64,000 nt of DNA, taken from NCBI RefSeq assembly GCF_000020985.1, contig NC_011296.1, positions 1,912,001-1,976,000 of the forward strand, in the 5' to 3' direction. Under the pieces are notes generated by a model that searched no databases, was not told the DNA's origin, and was given only the letters and a program-made list of their open reading frames with translations. The translations under genes and the position numbers were made by a program. Positions 27,623-36,820 of the stretch are shown here, piece by piece; position 1 is the first letter of the stretch; the number at the start of each line of letters is the position of its first letter. The DNA is from Thermodesulfovibrio yellowstonii DSM 11347. GTDB lineage: Bacteria; Nitrospirota; Thermodesulfovibrionia; Thermodesulfovibrionales; Thermodesulfovibrionaceae.

Positions 27623-28834
27623 TTAAAAAAGTATACTAACTGGTAAAGCAAAAAACTTCTCTCCAAAAGGAAGAATCCTTTCTCCCATGTATAAAACATA
27701 TCCCGCTTTAAGATTACGGACGGCTTTATCTAAAGAAGCAATATATTTAAAGTCATCCCGCGTTACAGTTTTTGAAAATTTTACCTCAATGGCAATAATG
27801 CTTCTGCCCTGCTCAATAACAAAATCAATTTCCTGCCTGTCATGGGTTCTGTAAAAGAAAAGCTCAGCAGGTTTATCTGAATACTTTGTGGCCTTAAGAA
27901 TTTCAGAAAATACAAATGTCTCAAAAATTAAGCCTTTGTAGGGAGACTGCATGAGGTCTTCTTTTGTTGATACTCCAAGCAAATGAGATAATATGCCACT
28001 GTCTGTGAAAAATAGTTTCCCTGTCTTGATTATTCGTTTGCTTATGTTTCTGCTGTAAGGTGCTAAAATGTAAATTTGATAGACCATTTTCAATAAATTA
28101 AGATAGTTCTCAAGGGTTTTAATTTCTAATTGAGCATCACGAGCAATATCTGATTTATTAAGCAAATTGGCAGACCTTGGCGCAAGCAAATTAAACATTT
28201 TTATAAACTTATCAAGATTTCTCAACTCTCCCAAGTCTCTAACATCTCTTTCAATGTATGTCCGTATATATGAACTAAACCATAAATATCTTCCAGTTAC
28301 TGTGTCTATCTTTTGAATCTCGGGATATCCACCCTTGATGACCTGTTCAATAATTAAATCAGTCTCTATTAATGGTAAAGTGAAATCTTTAAAATTGGCA
28401 TTAAAGAGTATTTCAATCACATTTTCCGTCTTTTTAGAAATCTCCTTACAACTTAAAGGAAAAAGCTCAATAATTGCCATTCTTCCTGCAAGCGTGTCCG
28501 ATATGTCTTTAAATGCCAATATATTAGCAGAACCTGTTAACAGGTAACTCCCATTAATTCTGTTTTTATCTATGTCAAGCTTTATTGAATTTAAAAGTCT
28601 TGGCAATTTTTGTATTTCGTCAATGACAACAGGTTTTTTTAGATTACTGACGAAAAGCGGAGGGTCTGCTAAAGCGGATTCATACACGGTTGTATCATCA
28701 AGGGTTACATAGTTTTTAAACATAGACAGTGCAAGAGTTGATTTGCCAACCTGCCTTGCACCTGTAAGAAAAACAGCAGGAAAATACCTCATTGCAGTGG
28801 ATAGCTTTGATGAAATAATCCTATGAAAAAGCAT
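27623..28834 (-). CDS. AAA_14/DUF4143 family ATPase inserted in the cas operon
   Basis: 403 residues. N-terminal AAA domain with Walker A TGARQVGKSTLA (about residues 24-35), Walker B KPVVIDEIQKLP and sensor LLTGSANI; then the DUF4143 domain with a PD-(D/E)XK-like end (RQEIDFVIEQGRSIIAIEVKFSKTV). The family is common and mobile in bacteria and archaea, with no settled function; it is not a standard cas gene. It lies on the same strand between cas3 and cas4, preceded by its own 22-bp palindrome and a GGGAG site. Likely a later insertion, but a role in this defence locus cannot be excluded. Confidence 0.88.
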   Translation of the reverse strand: MLFHRIISSKLSTAMRYFPAVFLTGARQVGKSTLALSMFKNYVTLDDTTVYESALADPPLFVSNLKKPVVIDEIQKLPRLLNSIKLDIDKNRINGSYLLTGSANILAFKDISDTLAGRMAIIELFPLSCKEISKKTENVIEILFNANFKDFTLPLIETDLIIEQVIKGGYPEIQKIDTVTGRYLWFSSYIRTYIERDVRDLGELRNLDKFIKMFNLLAPRSANLLNKSDIARDAQLEIKTLENYLNLLKMVYQIYILAPYSRNISKRIIKTGKLFFTDSGILSHLLGVSTKEDLMQSPYKGLIFETFVFSEILKATKYSDKPAELFFYRTHDRQEIDFVIEQGRSIIAIEVKFSKTVTRDDFKYIASLDKAVRNLKAGYVLYMGERILPFGEKFFALPVSILF

Positions 28835-28849
28835 TCATACTCCCTAATA

Positions 28850-28871
28850 TTTTGGTAATATATTACCAAAA
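28850..28871. promoter_or_regulatory. 22-bp perfect palindrome before the ATPase gene, probable operator
   Basis: TTTTGGTAATA followed directly by its reverse complement, centred between 28860 and 28861, 16 bases upstream of the ATPase ATG. A perfect 11-bp arm is far beyond chance for a 75-base gap. It could bind a dimeric regulator or be a target-site relic of the inserted cassette. Confidence 0.6.
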
Positions 28872-28908
28872 ATTACAGATTTTTGCAAAACTGATTCAAT
28901 TCTAATAT

Positions 28909-31095
28909 TTAGTCTATAAGTACTCCTTCTCCAGCTGTATCCTTTAATTGTAAACCTTTCTCATAAGAGTAGGTAACTTCGTTCATTATCATTATATTGT
29001 TTCTTTTGCAATATTCAGAATCAGGCACAGGGGTTAAATTTTTGAAATTTCCAAATATCTGAAGAGGAATTATAAAATCTTTTATCTTAGCTTTAGCCTT
29101 AATACGTTGCATTTTTTCTGTATCTTTATTGTCTATAAGTTCTATCAAATTCCTTATTTCCTTCTCATTTTCTTCATAAACAAGACGAGGAATAACGCAA
29201 TAATTGAAAGCTATGTTTCTAAAAAAGGCTTCAGCTTCGGTCTTTGATTGAGCCTTAAAACCTAATTCAAGCAATTCTTTATTTCGCTTGTATTTTTCAT
29301 AATATTTTGTCTTCTCAATATCTTTAAAAATTGTGAATATCGCATCTTGCTTATCTCTCTCATCCATGATTTTATTCTTGTAATTATTAAAAATTAGAGA
29401 ATAAGTTCTGTCAAGAAGTTCTTTATCATAAATCCTATTGTCTTCAGCTTTAAAAATGTGAATATTGGGCTTATTATCTGTATATTCTCTTTTTCTCCAG
29501 CATCTTCCAAATCTCTGTAAAAGACTATCTATGGGGGAGCATTCTGTAAACAATGCATCAAAATCTAAATCAAGGCTCGCTTCTACCACCTGAGTAGCTA
29601 TCCAGATTACAGGTGGATGTTTAGGGTTATTGACAGCCATTATTCCGTGGTCTCTGCTTTCTTTATTTTTTCTATCTTTCAGTATGTATCTTGAGTGTAG
29701 CAGTGATGGATTAAAATTTTTTAGCATATCATACATTTGCTGTGCTTTTTTTACAGTGTTACAGACAATCAGTATTTTTTTGCCTGATTTGAAGTTTTTA
29801 TCAATCATCTTCAATGACCGTTCGCTGTCAATTGGTTCATCATAAACGGTAATAAAATGTCGCTTATTTGGCAACAATACAGGCTCAGGAAATTCCACAT
29901 TCTGCAACTCCTTTAATTCTTCTTTAATAAAAGGTGGGAGTGTTGCTGTCATAATAAGAAATTTACTACCAAGCCTATGAACTTCCTTTAGAAAAACCAT
30001 TATTGCCGCAATAGAGTCTGGAGAAAAGCTCTGTATCTCATCAAGCACAATCTTTGAATAGGAAGCAGTAAGATATGTCATTTCAAATCCATTATATTTG
30101 AAAACTGATGTTACAAGTTGGTCAGCAGTTGCTACAGTCAGGGGAGTAGAAAGTTTTCTTGCAGTTTCAATTCTTTCAACATATCTTTCCTCTGTATCAT
30201 CATCCTCAATTATATTACTAATTTCACCATGTAATAGAGATACATTCTCACCGAATATATCTTTAAATCTTCTATACATTTCATTAACCGCAGTTCTAAT
30301 GCCCAAAAGATAAAATGCCTTTTGTCCATTTATCCAGTTCATTGAATATTCGGTTTTTCCCGTACCTGTGGAAGCTACAAGAACTACGCTCTTATCTGAT
30401 AGTCTTTTTGCCTCATTTTGAAAAGGTTTAAGATGCCATCCTTTTTTAGATAACCAATTATTGAAATCTTTTTCATAATTGCCTGAATAGTGACTTTCAG
30501 GCTCAATATTAGCAGAAGCAGTATAATCACATTTATGCAGTATGCCTTTAAGAAAAACAAGCAGTTCAAAATAATTCTTAAAATTTTTTTGTGAATCAAT
30601 TTTCTGTTTTATATCTTTAAATATGTCATAGTCAAAATTTAAAGAATGGTTTATCCCTAATAATCCTTTATTTTTTTCAAGATCATGACAAATAGTTTTC
30701 TCTAAGGCTTTCTTATCAAAAGGCTTTGTCCTTGTATGATGAAATGCGATGCAGTATTGAACAAGGTCAGCAAAATGGATGGTATCAGTACTCAAAGTAT
30801 GAAAATATCTTTTGTCTTCTCTTGAGAGGAAGGCTAAGGATAACCATTCATGAGGTATTTCATCAATATCTTTTAGTTCTGGTATTATTACTTTTTTAGA
30901 TAATCCAAGCTTATTCTGAAATTTATGATTTAACTTGCCAAGGTCATGATAATAAATAATTTTTTTGATTACTTCATCATATTTTTTGATTTTTTCTGGA
31001 TCAAGAAATGGTTTTATTCTCTCATAATTTTCAAATATTTTTTTGTTGTGTTCTTCAATAGTTTCAGGAGGATTTGATTTAGCAAATACAGGCAT
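28909..31095 (-). CDS. cas3: CRISPR-associated helicase-nuclease Cas3
   Basis: 728 residues. N-terminal HD nuclease domain (IIYYHDLGKLNHKFQNKLG near residue 50; CIAFHHTRTKPF later), then an SF2 helicase: Walker A STGTGKTEYSM, box II VLDEIQSF, box III MTATLPP, and box VI LQRFGRCWRK. Unwinds and degrades the DNA bound by Cascade. HD and helicase are in one polypeptide, as in most I-B systems. It abuts cas5 with two bases between. The cas genes after it are separated by the inserted ATPase. Confidence 0.95.
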   Translation of the reverse strand: MPVFAKSNPPETIEEHNKKIFENYERIKPFLDPEKIKKYDEVIKKIIYYHDLGKLNHKFQNKLGLSKKVIIPELKDIDEIPHEWLSLAFLSREDKRYFHTLSTDTIHFADLVQYCIAFHHTRTKPFDKKALEKTICHDLEKNKGLLGINHSLNFDYDIFKDIKQKIDSQKNFKNYFELLVFLKGILHKCDYTASANIEPESHYSGNYEKDFNNWLSKKGWHLKPFQNEAKRLSDKSVVLVASTGTGKTEYSMNWINGQKAFYLLGIRTAVNEMYRRFKDIFGENVSLLHGEISNIIEDDDTEERYVERIETARKLSTPLTVATADQLVTSVFKYNGFEMTYLTASYSKIVLDEIQSFSPDSIAAIMVFLKEVHRLGSKFLIMTATLPPFIKEELKELQNVEFPEPVLLPNKRHFITVYDEPIDSERSLKMIDKNFKSGKKILIVCNTVKKAQQMYDMLKNFNPSLLHSRYILKDRKNKESRDHGIMAVNNPKHPPVIWIATQVVEASLDLDFDALFTECSPIDSLLQRFGRCWRKREYTDNKPNIHIFKAEDNRIYDKELLDRTYSLIFNNYKNKIMDERDKQDAIFTIFKDIEKTKYYEKYKRNKELLELGFKAQSKTEAEAFFRNIAFNYCVIPRLVYEENEKEIRNLIELIDNKDTEKMQRIKAKAKIKDFIIPLQIFGNFKNLTPVPDSEYCKRNNIMIMNEVTYSYEKGLQLKDTAGEGVLID

Positions 31096-31097
31096 TT

Positions 31098-31817
31098 TTA
31101 TATTGACAAAAAACTTACTATATACCTATCACTGTCAACATTAATTTCTGAATATTGAATTTTATTGCCCTTTGCAATGTAGATTGCGTTAACATACCTA
31201 AAAATTCTTTTATCTGTGAATGAATTTACAGGCTCATAATAAAAAGGCAATCTATAACATGTCCCCTCCAATTGCTCTTTTTTACAAAGCTCAGGTGCAA
31301 GATATATATTGTATGGAAGCCTGTATTCATCACTGAATGATAAAATGTCAACAAGACTTGTATCTTCAAAATCCACTCTTGCAATATCTTCATTTCTGCC
31401 GAGAATAACAGTTTTCTGCTTTAATGCCTCAAGAAGTTTGTCATTCAACCCTTCATCATCAAAGGATATATGAAGAATAAGTTCCATATCAACTATTTCG
31501 TCAACAAACATTATGCCTTGGTTTAATACCCTTTGCCCGCCAGCATAAATCCGTGGGCGAGGGTCTATAAATTCCCTTTTTTTATCATCTCTGACTCTAT
31601 CAAATTTGTATACCTTCTGCATATTTGTTACTACAGAGGCATAGTTACCCTGTATGGATATTTTTAGATTGTGGTATTTGTTTAGGTTTAAAAGACTATG
31701 AGCCATACCTTTTACCATTGAAGGAGTTGGAAGTGGATAAGTCTGCACATAGCCATAGCTCAACTCCTTTCTGTAATTAACCATATTCTGATAGAGTTTG
31801 ATTCTAACAGCTTTCAT
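31098..31817 (-). CDS. cas5: Cascade subunit Cas5 (Cas5t type)
   Basis: 239 residues, RAMP fold. The N-terminus KAVRIKLYQNMVNYRKELSY..YPLPTPSMVKGMAHSLL is typical of the Cas5t group found with Cst1/Cst2. Caps the crRNA 5' handle in the effector complex. Four-base overlap with cas7. Confidence 0.9.
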   Translation of the reverse strand: MKAVRIKLYQNMVNYRKELSYGYVQTYPLPTPSMVKGMAHSLLNLNKYHNLKISIQGNYASVVTNMQKVYKFDRVRDDKKREFIDPRPRIYAGGQRVLNQGIMFVDEIVDMELILHISFDDEGLNDKLLEALKQKTVILGRNEDIARVDFEDTSLVDILSFSDEYRLPYNIYLAPELCKKEQLEGTCYRLPFYYEPVNSFTDKRIFRYVNAIYIAKGNKIQYSEINVDSDRYIVSFLSI

Positions 31818-32713
31818 TTCAAGCCATTATAAAAATTATCAATTTTTTCATTAAGTTTAGTGAAAAAATCTTCTATTGGAAACTTATCTTTAATGTCTAT
31901 GTCATCTATATTTGAAAATTCTCCATCAATATAACCTAACATACTCTGTTGTCCAACAGTATTTTCAAAGGTTTTAATAGCAAGAGTGCTGTTTATTAAT
32001 TTTTCATTAAGCATAATCTTATCTTTGGTAAAAGAAAGCTTTATTCTGTTGTAAAAGAATGGATTACCAACATCATATAATCCACCTATTACAAATAAAG
32101 GAGAAAGGTTTTCTCTTTTACCTCTTATGTCTCTGTTAAGTAGCTTAATAACATTCAACAGACATTTTACTCTATTTGATCTCTCTGTATTATCAAGAAC
32201 AATTTCATATATAGGATCAACACCTATCTCCTCAAGATTGCAGGTTAAAGTGTAACAATAATATGAACGATGAATTTCAGCCTGAAAAATGTCATTACCT
32301 ACATTGTTTGGAATTCTATCTGCAAGTCCTTTATTGGTTGCAAATTCAAGTTCATTATAGAATGGTTCAAGGCTTACAGCATCGGTGAGTCTCACTACAG
32401 CTTTTCTAATCTTGTTAGAAGTTGTAGTTTTCATATAACCAAAGAAATCTATCTCGGGAAAATCTTTGATAGTAGCATGTTCGGCAAATTGGATAACACC
32501 AGCTTGCCTATCAACATCAGTAAGTCTATAACCGCAAAGCTCATTAAGCATTCTCACAACGTCATATCTCAGCGCCTGCCTGCTTATGTAAGAATAGTTT
32601 TTCCCCTCAGTAGTAACTTTTTTTAGTGTAAGAATATTCCCAACACCCTCGCCATAGTTTAAATTTGATGCTTTAAAGATTACTGCCAGATGTAAATATT
32701 TTTGGGCTATCAT
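31814..32713 (-). CDS. cas7: Cascade backbone subunit Cas7 (Cst2/DevR type)
   Basis: 299 residues. N-terminal LAVIFKASNLNYGEGVGNILTLKK and SYISRQALRYDVVRML match the Cst2/DevR Cas7 family, which polymerises along the crRNA spacer. Lies between cas8 (two bases) and cas5 (overlap), so stoichiometric expression from one mRNA is likely. Confidence 0.9.
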   Translation of the reverse strand: MIAQKYLHLAVIFKASNLNYGEGVGNILTLKKVTTEGKNYSYISRQALRYDVVRMLNELCGYRLTDVDRQAGVIQFAEHATIKDFPEIDFFGYMKTTTSNKIRKAVVRLTDAVSLEPFYNELEFATNKGLADRIPNNVGNDIFQAEIHRSYYCYTLTCNLEEIGVDPIYEIVLDNTERSNRVKCLLNVIKLLNRDIRGKRENLSPLFVIGGLYDVGNPFFYNRIKLSFTKDKIMLNEKLINSTLAIKTFENTVGQQSMLGYIDGEFSNIDDIDIKDKFPIEDFFTKLNEKIDNFYNGLK

Positions 32714-32715
32714 AA

Positions 32716-34380
32716 TTACTCCTCCTCTATATCATTTGTTCCAGTATTATTCTCTATGCCACTTTTACTAATTAAACCACTAACAAATGAGTAACCAAAC
32801 TGCAAGAAATAATCATCATCAAGCATTTCATCCTTACCAAAACGATTTGGTTGATTATGAGACATTACTATCCTCAGATACTTGTCAAGAAATTTTTCTC
32901 TGTCACCTATTTTTAAGTCATTCAAAAAACCATAAACTAATCCGTTAATCTGATTTTCTTTACCCTTTTTTATAAGTTCATTGCGAAGGCTAAGTCCACT
33001 AAGGTAGCCTTTGTTAATTATTTTTTGACTTTTCTCCATGCTTTCACCTCTTACCCATTGGATATATTTAATTACAAAATTCATAACTTTATTCAAGTTA
33101 TATTTAGTTGAGTAATTATCAGTGTCTAAATAGTATGCAAAATATCTGTAGAGAGTTGAGTAATCAATCTGATAACTAATGGCAAGTTTCAAAAGTTCCT
33201 CTTCAATACTACAGTAATTTTTATTTAGGACATAATAACCTTTCGGAACACTTTCATTTTTAAACTGCAAATCAAGAAACATAGCTATATCAGGGCTAAT
33301 ATTGTAGTTGTAAATATTGTATCCTTTAGTCCCTTGACCTGCAAGAATGGGATTGTCAGCAATTTCAATAAAATTAATATTTTCTGAGATACGATTTATC
33401 TGTTTCTTTGTTATATAATCCACTATTTGCTTTATCATTACATAGAGAAGATTGCTGTTTTCTTCAATGTTGTCAATTAAAAGATTAAATGTTTTAACTA
33501 TTTCATAAAGTGTTTTTAAATTTGTGTTCTCATTGGGGAAATAAAAATAATTCAGATATTCTCCTTCGGCTATTTTTAAAACATAAGCAAAGGAGGCAAA
33601 AGCGCAACTGTAAATAATAGCACATAAAGGACATATTTGAAGTTTTGAAACCTTAAATCCCCATATCCAGTTTGAGTTATCTTTGTTGAATCCAATGATA
33701 TTAGATACAGCATTGTTAAATTCGTATTCTGCCTTTTTTTCTTGACAGGATGGACATAGTTCATTATTCTTTAATTTCTTTGAGTATTTCATAGCTTTTA
33801 TCCTGCTTACATATTCTGAAACATTTTCATGAGAACATACACCTTTCAATTTCTGATTGATAAAAATTTGTATTGACTCCTTGCCTTCAGGGGTTTTGTT
33901 TAGAATCTCAAAAATTTGATTTTTAGAGAGATTTTTTAACTTAGACTGAGCTTTTTCAAGATTGTCTATAAAATCTTCAGCGGACTTATACTCCCAAACC
34001 GGTATATTCAATAATTTCAAAAAATCCTTATATGGGGGTTTTTCAATCTCTTCAAGTTTTTTTCTTATCTGTTCAGGTTTGATTTTTGTCTTTTTTTCAG
34101 TTAAATCTTTTTGAGCTTTTTGTAAACGCTGAAGATAAGCATTAACATTAAAAAATTTCAAAAAAGCATATTTGCTAAATTTCTCCTCAAAACCTTCAAA
34201 AATTTCATCACTAAATTCAATATAATTCTCACCAATTGTTAGATATGGAATACTATCTAATTCCTTCCCATCTGTGATTATATTAAGAAATCCTACTATC
34301 CCAGCATTGAAATACCAATCTCTCATGTAGATTTTATGTTTAACTGTTGATGGATAGAGTTTTATACTATCATTCACCAT
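32716..34380 (-). CDS. cas8b: Cascade large subunit Cas8b1 (Cst1, CXXC-CXXC family)
   Basis: 554 residues. Two CxxC pairs (ELCPSCQEKKAEY near residue 205 and LQICPLCAIIY near 245) identify the Cst1 'CXXC-CXXC' group of type I-B large subunits, which recognise the PAM. The N-terminal part contains a Lys/Gln-rich helical region (QKAQKDLTEKKTKIKPEQIRKK). No separate Cas11 gene is present; in I-B systems it can be made from an internal start within cas8. The gap to cas6 upstream is 156 bases. Confidence 0.88.
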   Translation of the reverse strand: MVNDSIKLYPSTVKHKIYMRDWYFNAGIVGFLNIITDGKELDSIPYLTIGENYIEFSDEIFEGFEEKFSKYAFLKFFNVNAYLQRLQKAQKDLTEKKTKIKPEQIRKKLEEIEKPPYKDFLKLLNIPVWEYKSAEDFIDNLEKAQSKLKNLSKNQIFEILNKTPEGKESIQIFINQKLKGVCSHENVSEYVSRIKAMKYSKKLKNNELCPSCQEKKAEYEFNNAVSNIIGFNKDNSNWIWGFKVSKLQICPLCAIIYSCAFASFAYVLKIAEGEYLNYFYFPNENTNLKTLYEIVKTFNLLIDNIEENSNLLYVMIKQIVDYITKKQINRISENINFIEIADNPILAGQGTKGYNIYNYNISPDIAMFLDLQFKNESVPKGYYVLNKNYCSIEEELLKLAISYQIDYSTLYRYFAYYLDTDNYSTKYNLNKVMNFVIKYIQWVRGESMEKSQKIINKGYLSGLSLRNELIKKGKENQINGLVYGFLNDLKIGDREKFLDKYLRIVMSHNQPNRFGKDEMLDDDYFLQFGYSFVSGLISKSGIENNTGTNDIEEE

Positions 34381-34388
34381 GCCTACAC

Positions 34389-34511
34389 CTAATAAATTAA
34401 TCTGTTAATAATTCTTTTAATGTTATTAACATAGACACTTCTATATAAATTCTCTTTAGCTTTCTTGTATAGTATATTCTCCAAAATTTTAATGACAGCC
34501 TTATAGGGCAT
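34389..34511 (-). CDS. Possible 40-residue basic protein between cas6 and cas8
   Basis: An ATG at 34511 opens 40 codons rich in Lys, Arg, Asn, Ile and Tyr (MPYKAVIKILENILYKKAKE, then NLYRSVYVNN and IKRIINRLIY) ending nine bases before the cas8 ATG. It begins 25 bases after the cas6 stop. The upstream site is weak (GGAC). In AT-rich DNA an ORF this short can occur by chance, so this is only a candidate; it would fill nearly the whole cas6-cas8 gap. Confidence 0.3.
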   Translation of the reverse strand: MPYKAVIKILENILYKKAKENLYRSVYVNNIKRIINRLIY

Positions 34512-34536
34512 CGTTTGTCCGTTTTTTTCTAACACC

Positions 34537-35325
34537 TTAACACACCTCTACCATGCCAAAGCCCTGTCCTGTCCTTAAGCCAATCCCTATCTGATAAAGC
34601 AATCTTAAATCCTCAGGGTCTCCGCTCAGTCTGAAAGAGCCTTCAAAACAGGTTAGCGTCATGTAGGGTTTACCAGTCTTTTCTCTAAAGCCTTTCAATG
34701 TATGTTTAACCACCTGTTTTTTAAGACTCAAAGGCTCAAATTCAAGTGCTCTCTTCAGTCCGTATCCTCTTATGTCCTTGAAAATTCTATCATGTATTGC
34801 ATTAAACTCAATATTAAAGTCCTCCACATTATCAGAGGGCAAAATTGGTTTTCCATCTTTGGTTTCAATCAAAGCTGGACAGAGTGTTTTAAAAGTAACG
34901 CTATCATTTTCAATTTTTTTCTCATTAAGCATAAATATCCTTTTTAGCATGAATGTTAGCTCATCACTAAATTGAAAGGATTTATTCTCAAGAAGTCCAT
35001 TATAAAGATTAACCATAAACTCATAATCAGAAGAACTAACTATGAGAGATACATAGCCTGTGTCTAAAAAATAAAAAACCGTATCTTCTATCTCAAAATC
35101 TTTGTCTATGATTATTTTTTCTTTTTTAGTCTGTCTTGATGCAGGTATGGTTACACAGAAGCAAAATGGCTTTACCACTTTAGTTATTTCTTGGCTTTTA
35201 TCTGGATAAAGTTTTTCTTTATAAGCACTATCAGATTTTTCCAGAGAATCTTTTATCAGAGACATAAATCTGTTTCTATAAAGTATGGGAAGTTTGGGGG
35301 CATAAAAAATAACTTTAATTCTCAT
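34537..35325 (-). CDS. cas6: CRISPR endoribonuclease Cas6
   Basis: 262 residues. N-terminal RAMP strand MRIKVIFYAPKLPILYRNRFMSL and the C-terminal Gly-rich loop GIGLRTGQGFGMVEVC typical of Cas6. Cleaves the array transcript in the repeat to leave an 8-nt 5' handle. First gene of the cas operon, with GAGG nine bases before the ATG and a promoter at 35343-35371. Confidence 0.92.
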   Translation of the reverse strand: MRIKVIFYAPKLPILYRNRFMSLIKDSLEKSDSAYKEKLYPDKSQEITKVVKPFCFCVTIPASRQTKKEKIIIDKDFEIEDTVFYFLDTGYVSLIVSSSDYEFMVNLYNGLLENKSFQFSDELTFMLKRIFMLNEKKIENDSVTFKTLCPALIETKDGKPILPSDNVEDFNIEFNAIHDRIFKDIRGYGLKRALEFEPLSLKKQVVKHTLKGFREKTGKPYMTLTCFEGSFRLSGDPEDLRLLYQIGIGLRTGQGFGMVEVC

Positions 35326-35342
35326 CTCAAAACCTCACACTC

Positions 35343-35371
35343 ATTATATCAAAAAATTTTATCTGATACAA
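35343..35371 (-). promoter_or_regulatory. Promoter of the cas operon
   Basis: On the minus strand TTGTAT (35366-35371), a 17-base spacer and TATAAT (35343-35348), about 18 bases upstream of the cas6 ATG. The region is shared back-to-back with the trkA promoter. Confidence 0.7.
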
Positions 35372-35479
35372 TCATACGCCTTTCATCAAAAATAATCTAT
35401 CTGAAACAGGATTGTTTCTTAAATTGCTCATTTTTAATCTTTAATGATATAATTTTTTCACAATTTCAAAGGAGTAACG

Positions 35480-36820
35480 ATGAGAGTAATAATTGTTGGT
35501 GCTGGTGAGGTCGGATATCAAATTGCAAAGTTTCTTACCTATGAAGGGGTTGATGTTGTAATTATTGATAGAGATGGGAGCAAGCTTAGAAGAATTTCAG
35601 AAGAGCTTGATATTGCTACAATAGAGGCAGAAGGAAGCGACCCTTCCGCTTTTAAAGAAGCAGGTGCAGATAACGCCGACCTTTTACTTGCAGTAACAAA
35701 CAGTGATGAAACGAATATGATTGCCTGCCTTCTTGGCAAGGCAATGTTCAATATAAAGCGAAAAATTGCAAGGATACGAAATCCCGACTACTTTTTTAAT
35801 AAAGAACTGCTTGGTAAAGCCAATCTTGATATTGACCCTGCTATTAATCCTGAACTTGAAGCTGCAGAAGCGGTATCAAGGCTTATTGAAAGCCCTTTTG
35901 CGAGTGAAATAATAGAATTTGAAAAGGGAAAGATAAAGGTTATAGGGTTTAAAATTCCTCAAGATAGTCCAATTACAGGAAAAAAATTAAAATCTATCAA
36001 AACATTTTTAAAAAAGGATTTTATCATAGGAATAATAGAAAGGGATGAAAATGTTATAGTGCCTTCTGGAGAAGATATTTTAAATGAAGGGAATATAGTT
36101 TACATACCTGTAAGAAAAGAAGAAGTTGAGGAGGTTGCTCAAAGTCTTGGAGTACCTGCGAAACCTGCAAAAAAGATTATGATTCTTGGTGGAGGAAGAA
36201 TTGGATACTATATAGCAAGCAAAATGGAAAACAGGGCAGATATTAAAATAATAGAAAAGGACCCTGAAAGATGTAAATTTTTAAGCAAACATCTTGGTAA
36301 ATCATTGGTTCTTCATGGAGATGGAGCAGATAAGCAGCTTCTGTTAGAAGAAAATATAAGCAATATGGATACATATATTGCATGTTCTAACAATGATGAA
36401 CTAAATATCATGGCATCTTTACTTGCAAAAAAACTCGGAGCAAAAAAAGTTATAGCTCTTGTAAATAGAACAGACTACGTGCCTCTTGCACACAACCTGG
36501 GAATTCAATCTGTTTTAAGTCCAAGATTAATTACAGCAGGCATTATTCTCAGATATGTAAGAAAGGGAGAAGTATTATCTCTTACAGCTATTGCCGAAAA
36601 TAAGGCTGAAATAATAGAAGTGGTTGTTAATAAAACTTCATCTCTAATAGGAAAAACATTGAAAGAAGGAATTTTTCCAAAAAATTCTATACTTGGAGCA
36701 ATCATCAGAGATGACCGTATCATAATCCCTTCAGGTGAAGATTTTATAAAAGAAAAAGATAAATTAATTATCTTTGCCCTTAAAGATTCAATAAAGGAAG
36801 TTGAAAAACTTCTCACATGA
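35480..36820 (+). CDS. trkA: Trk potassium uptake regulatory subunit TrkA
   Basis: 446 residues with two RCK units: NAD-binding GAGEVGYQIAKFL at the N-terminus and GGGRIGYYIASKM at about residue 236, each followed by an RCK_C domain. It gates the TrkH channel in response to nucleotides. Behind AAAGGAG and with a likely -10 (TATAAT) about 35 bases upstream. Four-base overlap with trkH. Confidence 0.95.
   Translation: MRVIIVGAGEVGYQIAKFLTYEGVDVVIIDRDGSKLRRISEELDIATIEAEGSDPSAFKEAGADNADLLLAVTNSDETNMIACLLGKAMFNIKRKIARIRNPDYFFNKELLGKANLDIDPAINPELEAAEAVSRLIESPFASEIIEFEKGKIKVIGFKIPQDSPITGKKLKSIKTFLKKDFIIGIIERDENVIVPSGEDILNEGNIVYIPVRKEEVEEVAQSLGVPAKPAKKIMILGGGRIGYYIASKMENRADIKIIEKDPERCKFLSKHLGKSLVLHGDGADKQLLLEENISNMDTYIACSNNDELNIMASLLAKKLGAKKVIALVNRTDYVPLAHNLGIQSVLSPRLITAGIILRYVRKGEVLSLTAIAENKAEIIEVVVNKTSSLIGKTLKEGIFPKNSILGAIIRDDRIIIPSGEDFIKEKDKLIIFALKDSIKEVEKLLT

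Noticed and set aside
32716-34380. A new effector gene at the Cas8 position
   Set aside because: The two CxxC pairs and the neighbours identify it as the known Cst1-type I-B large subunit.
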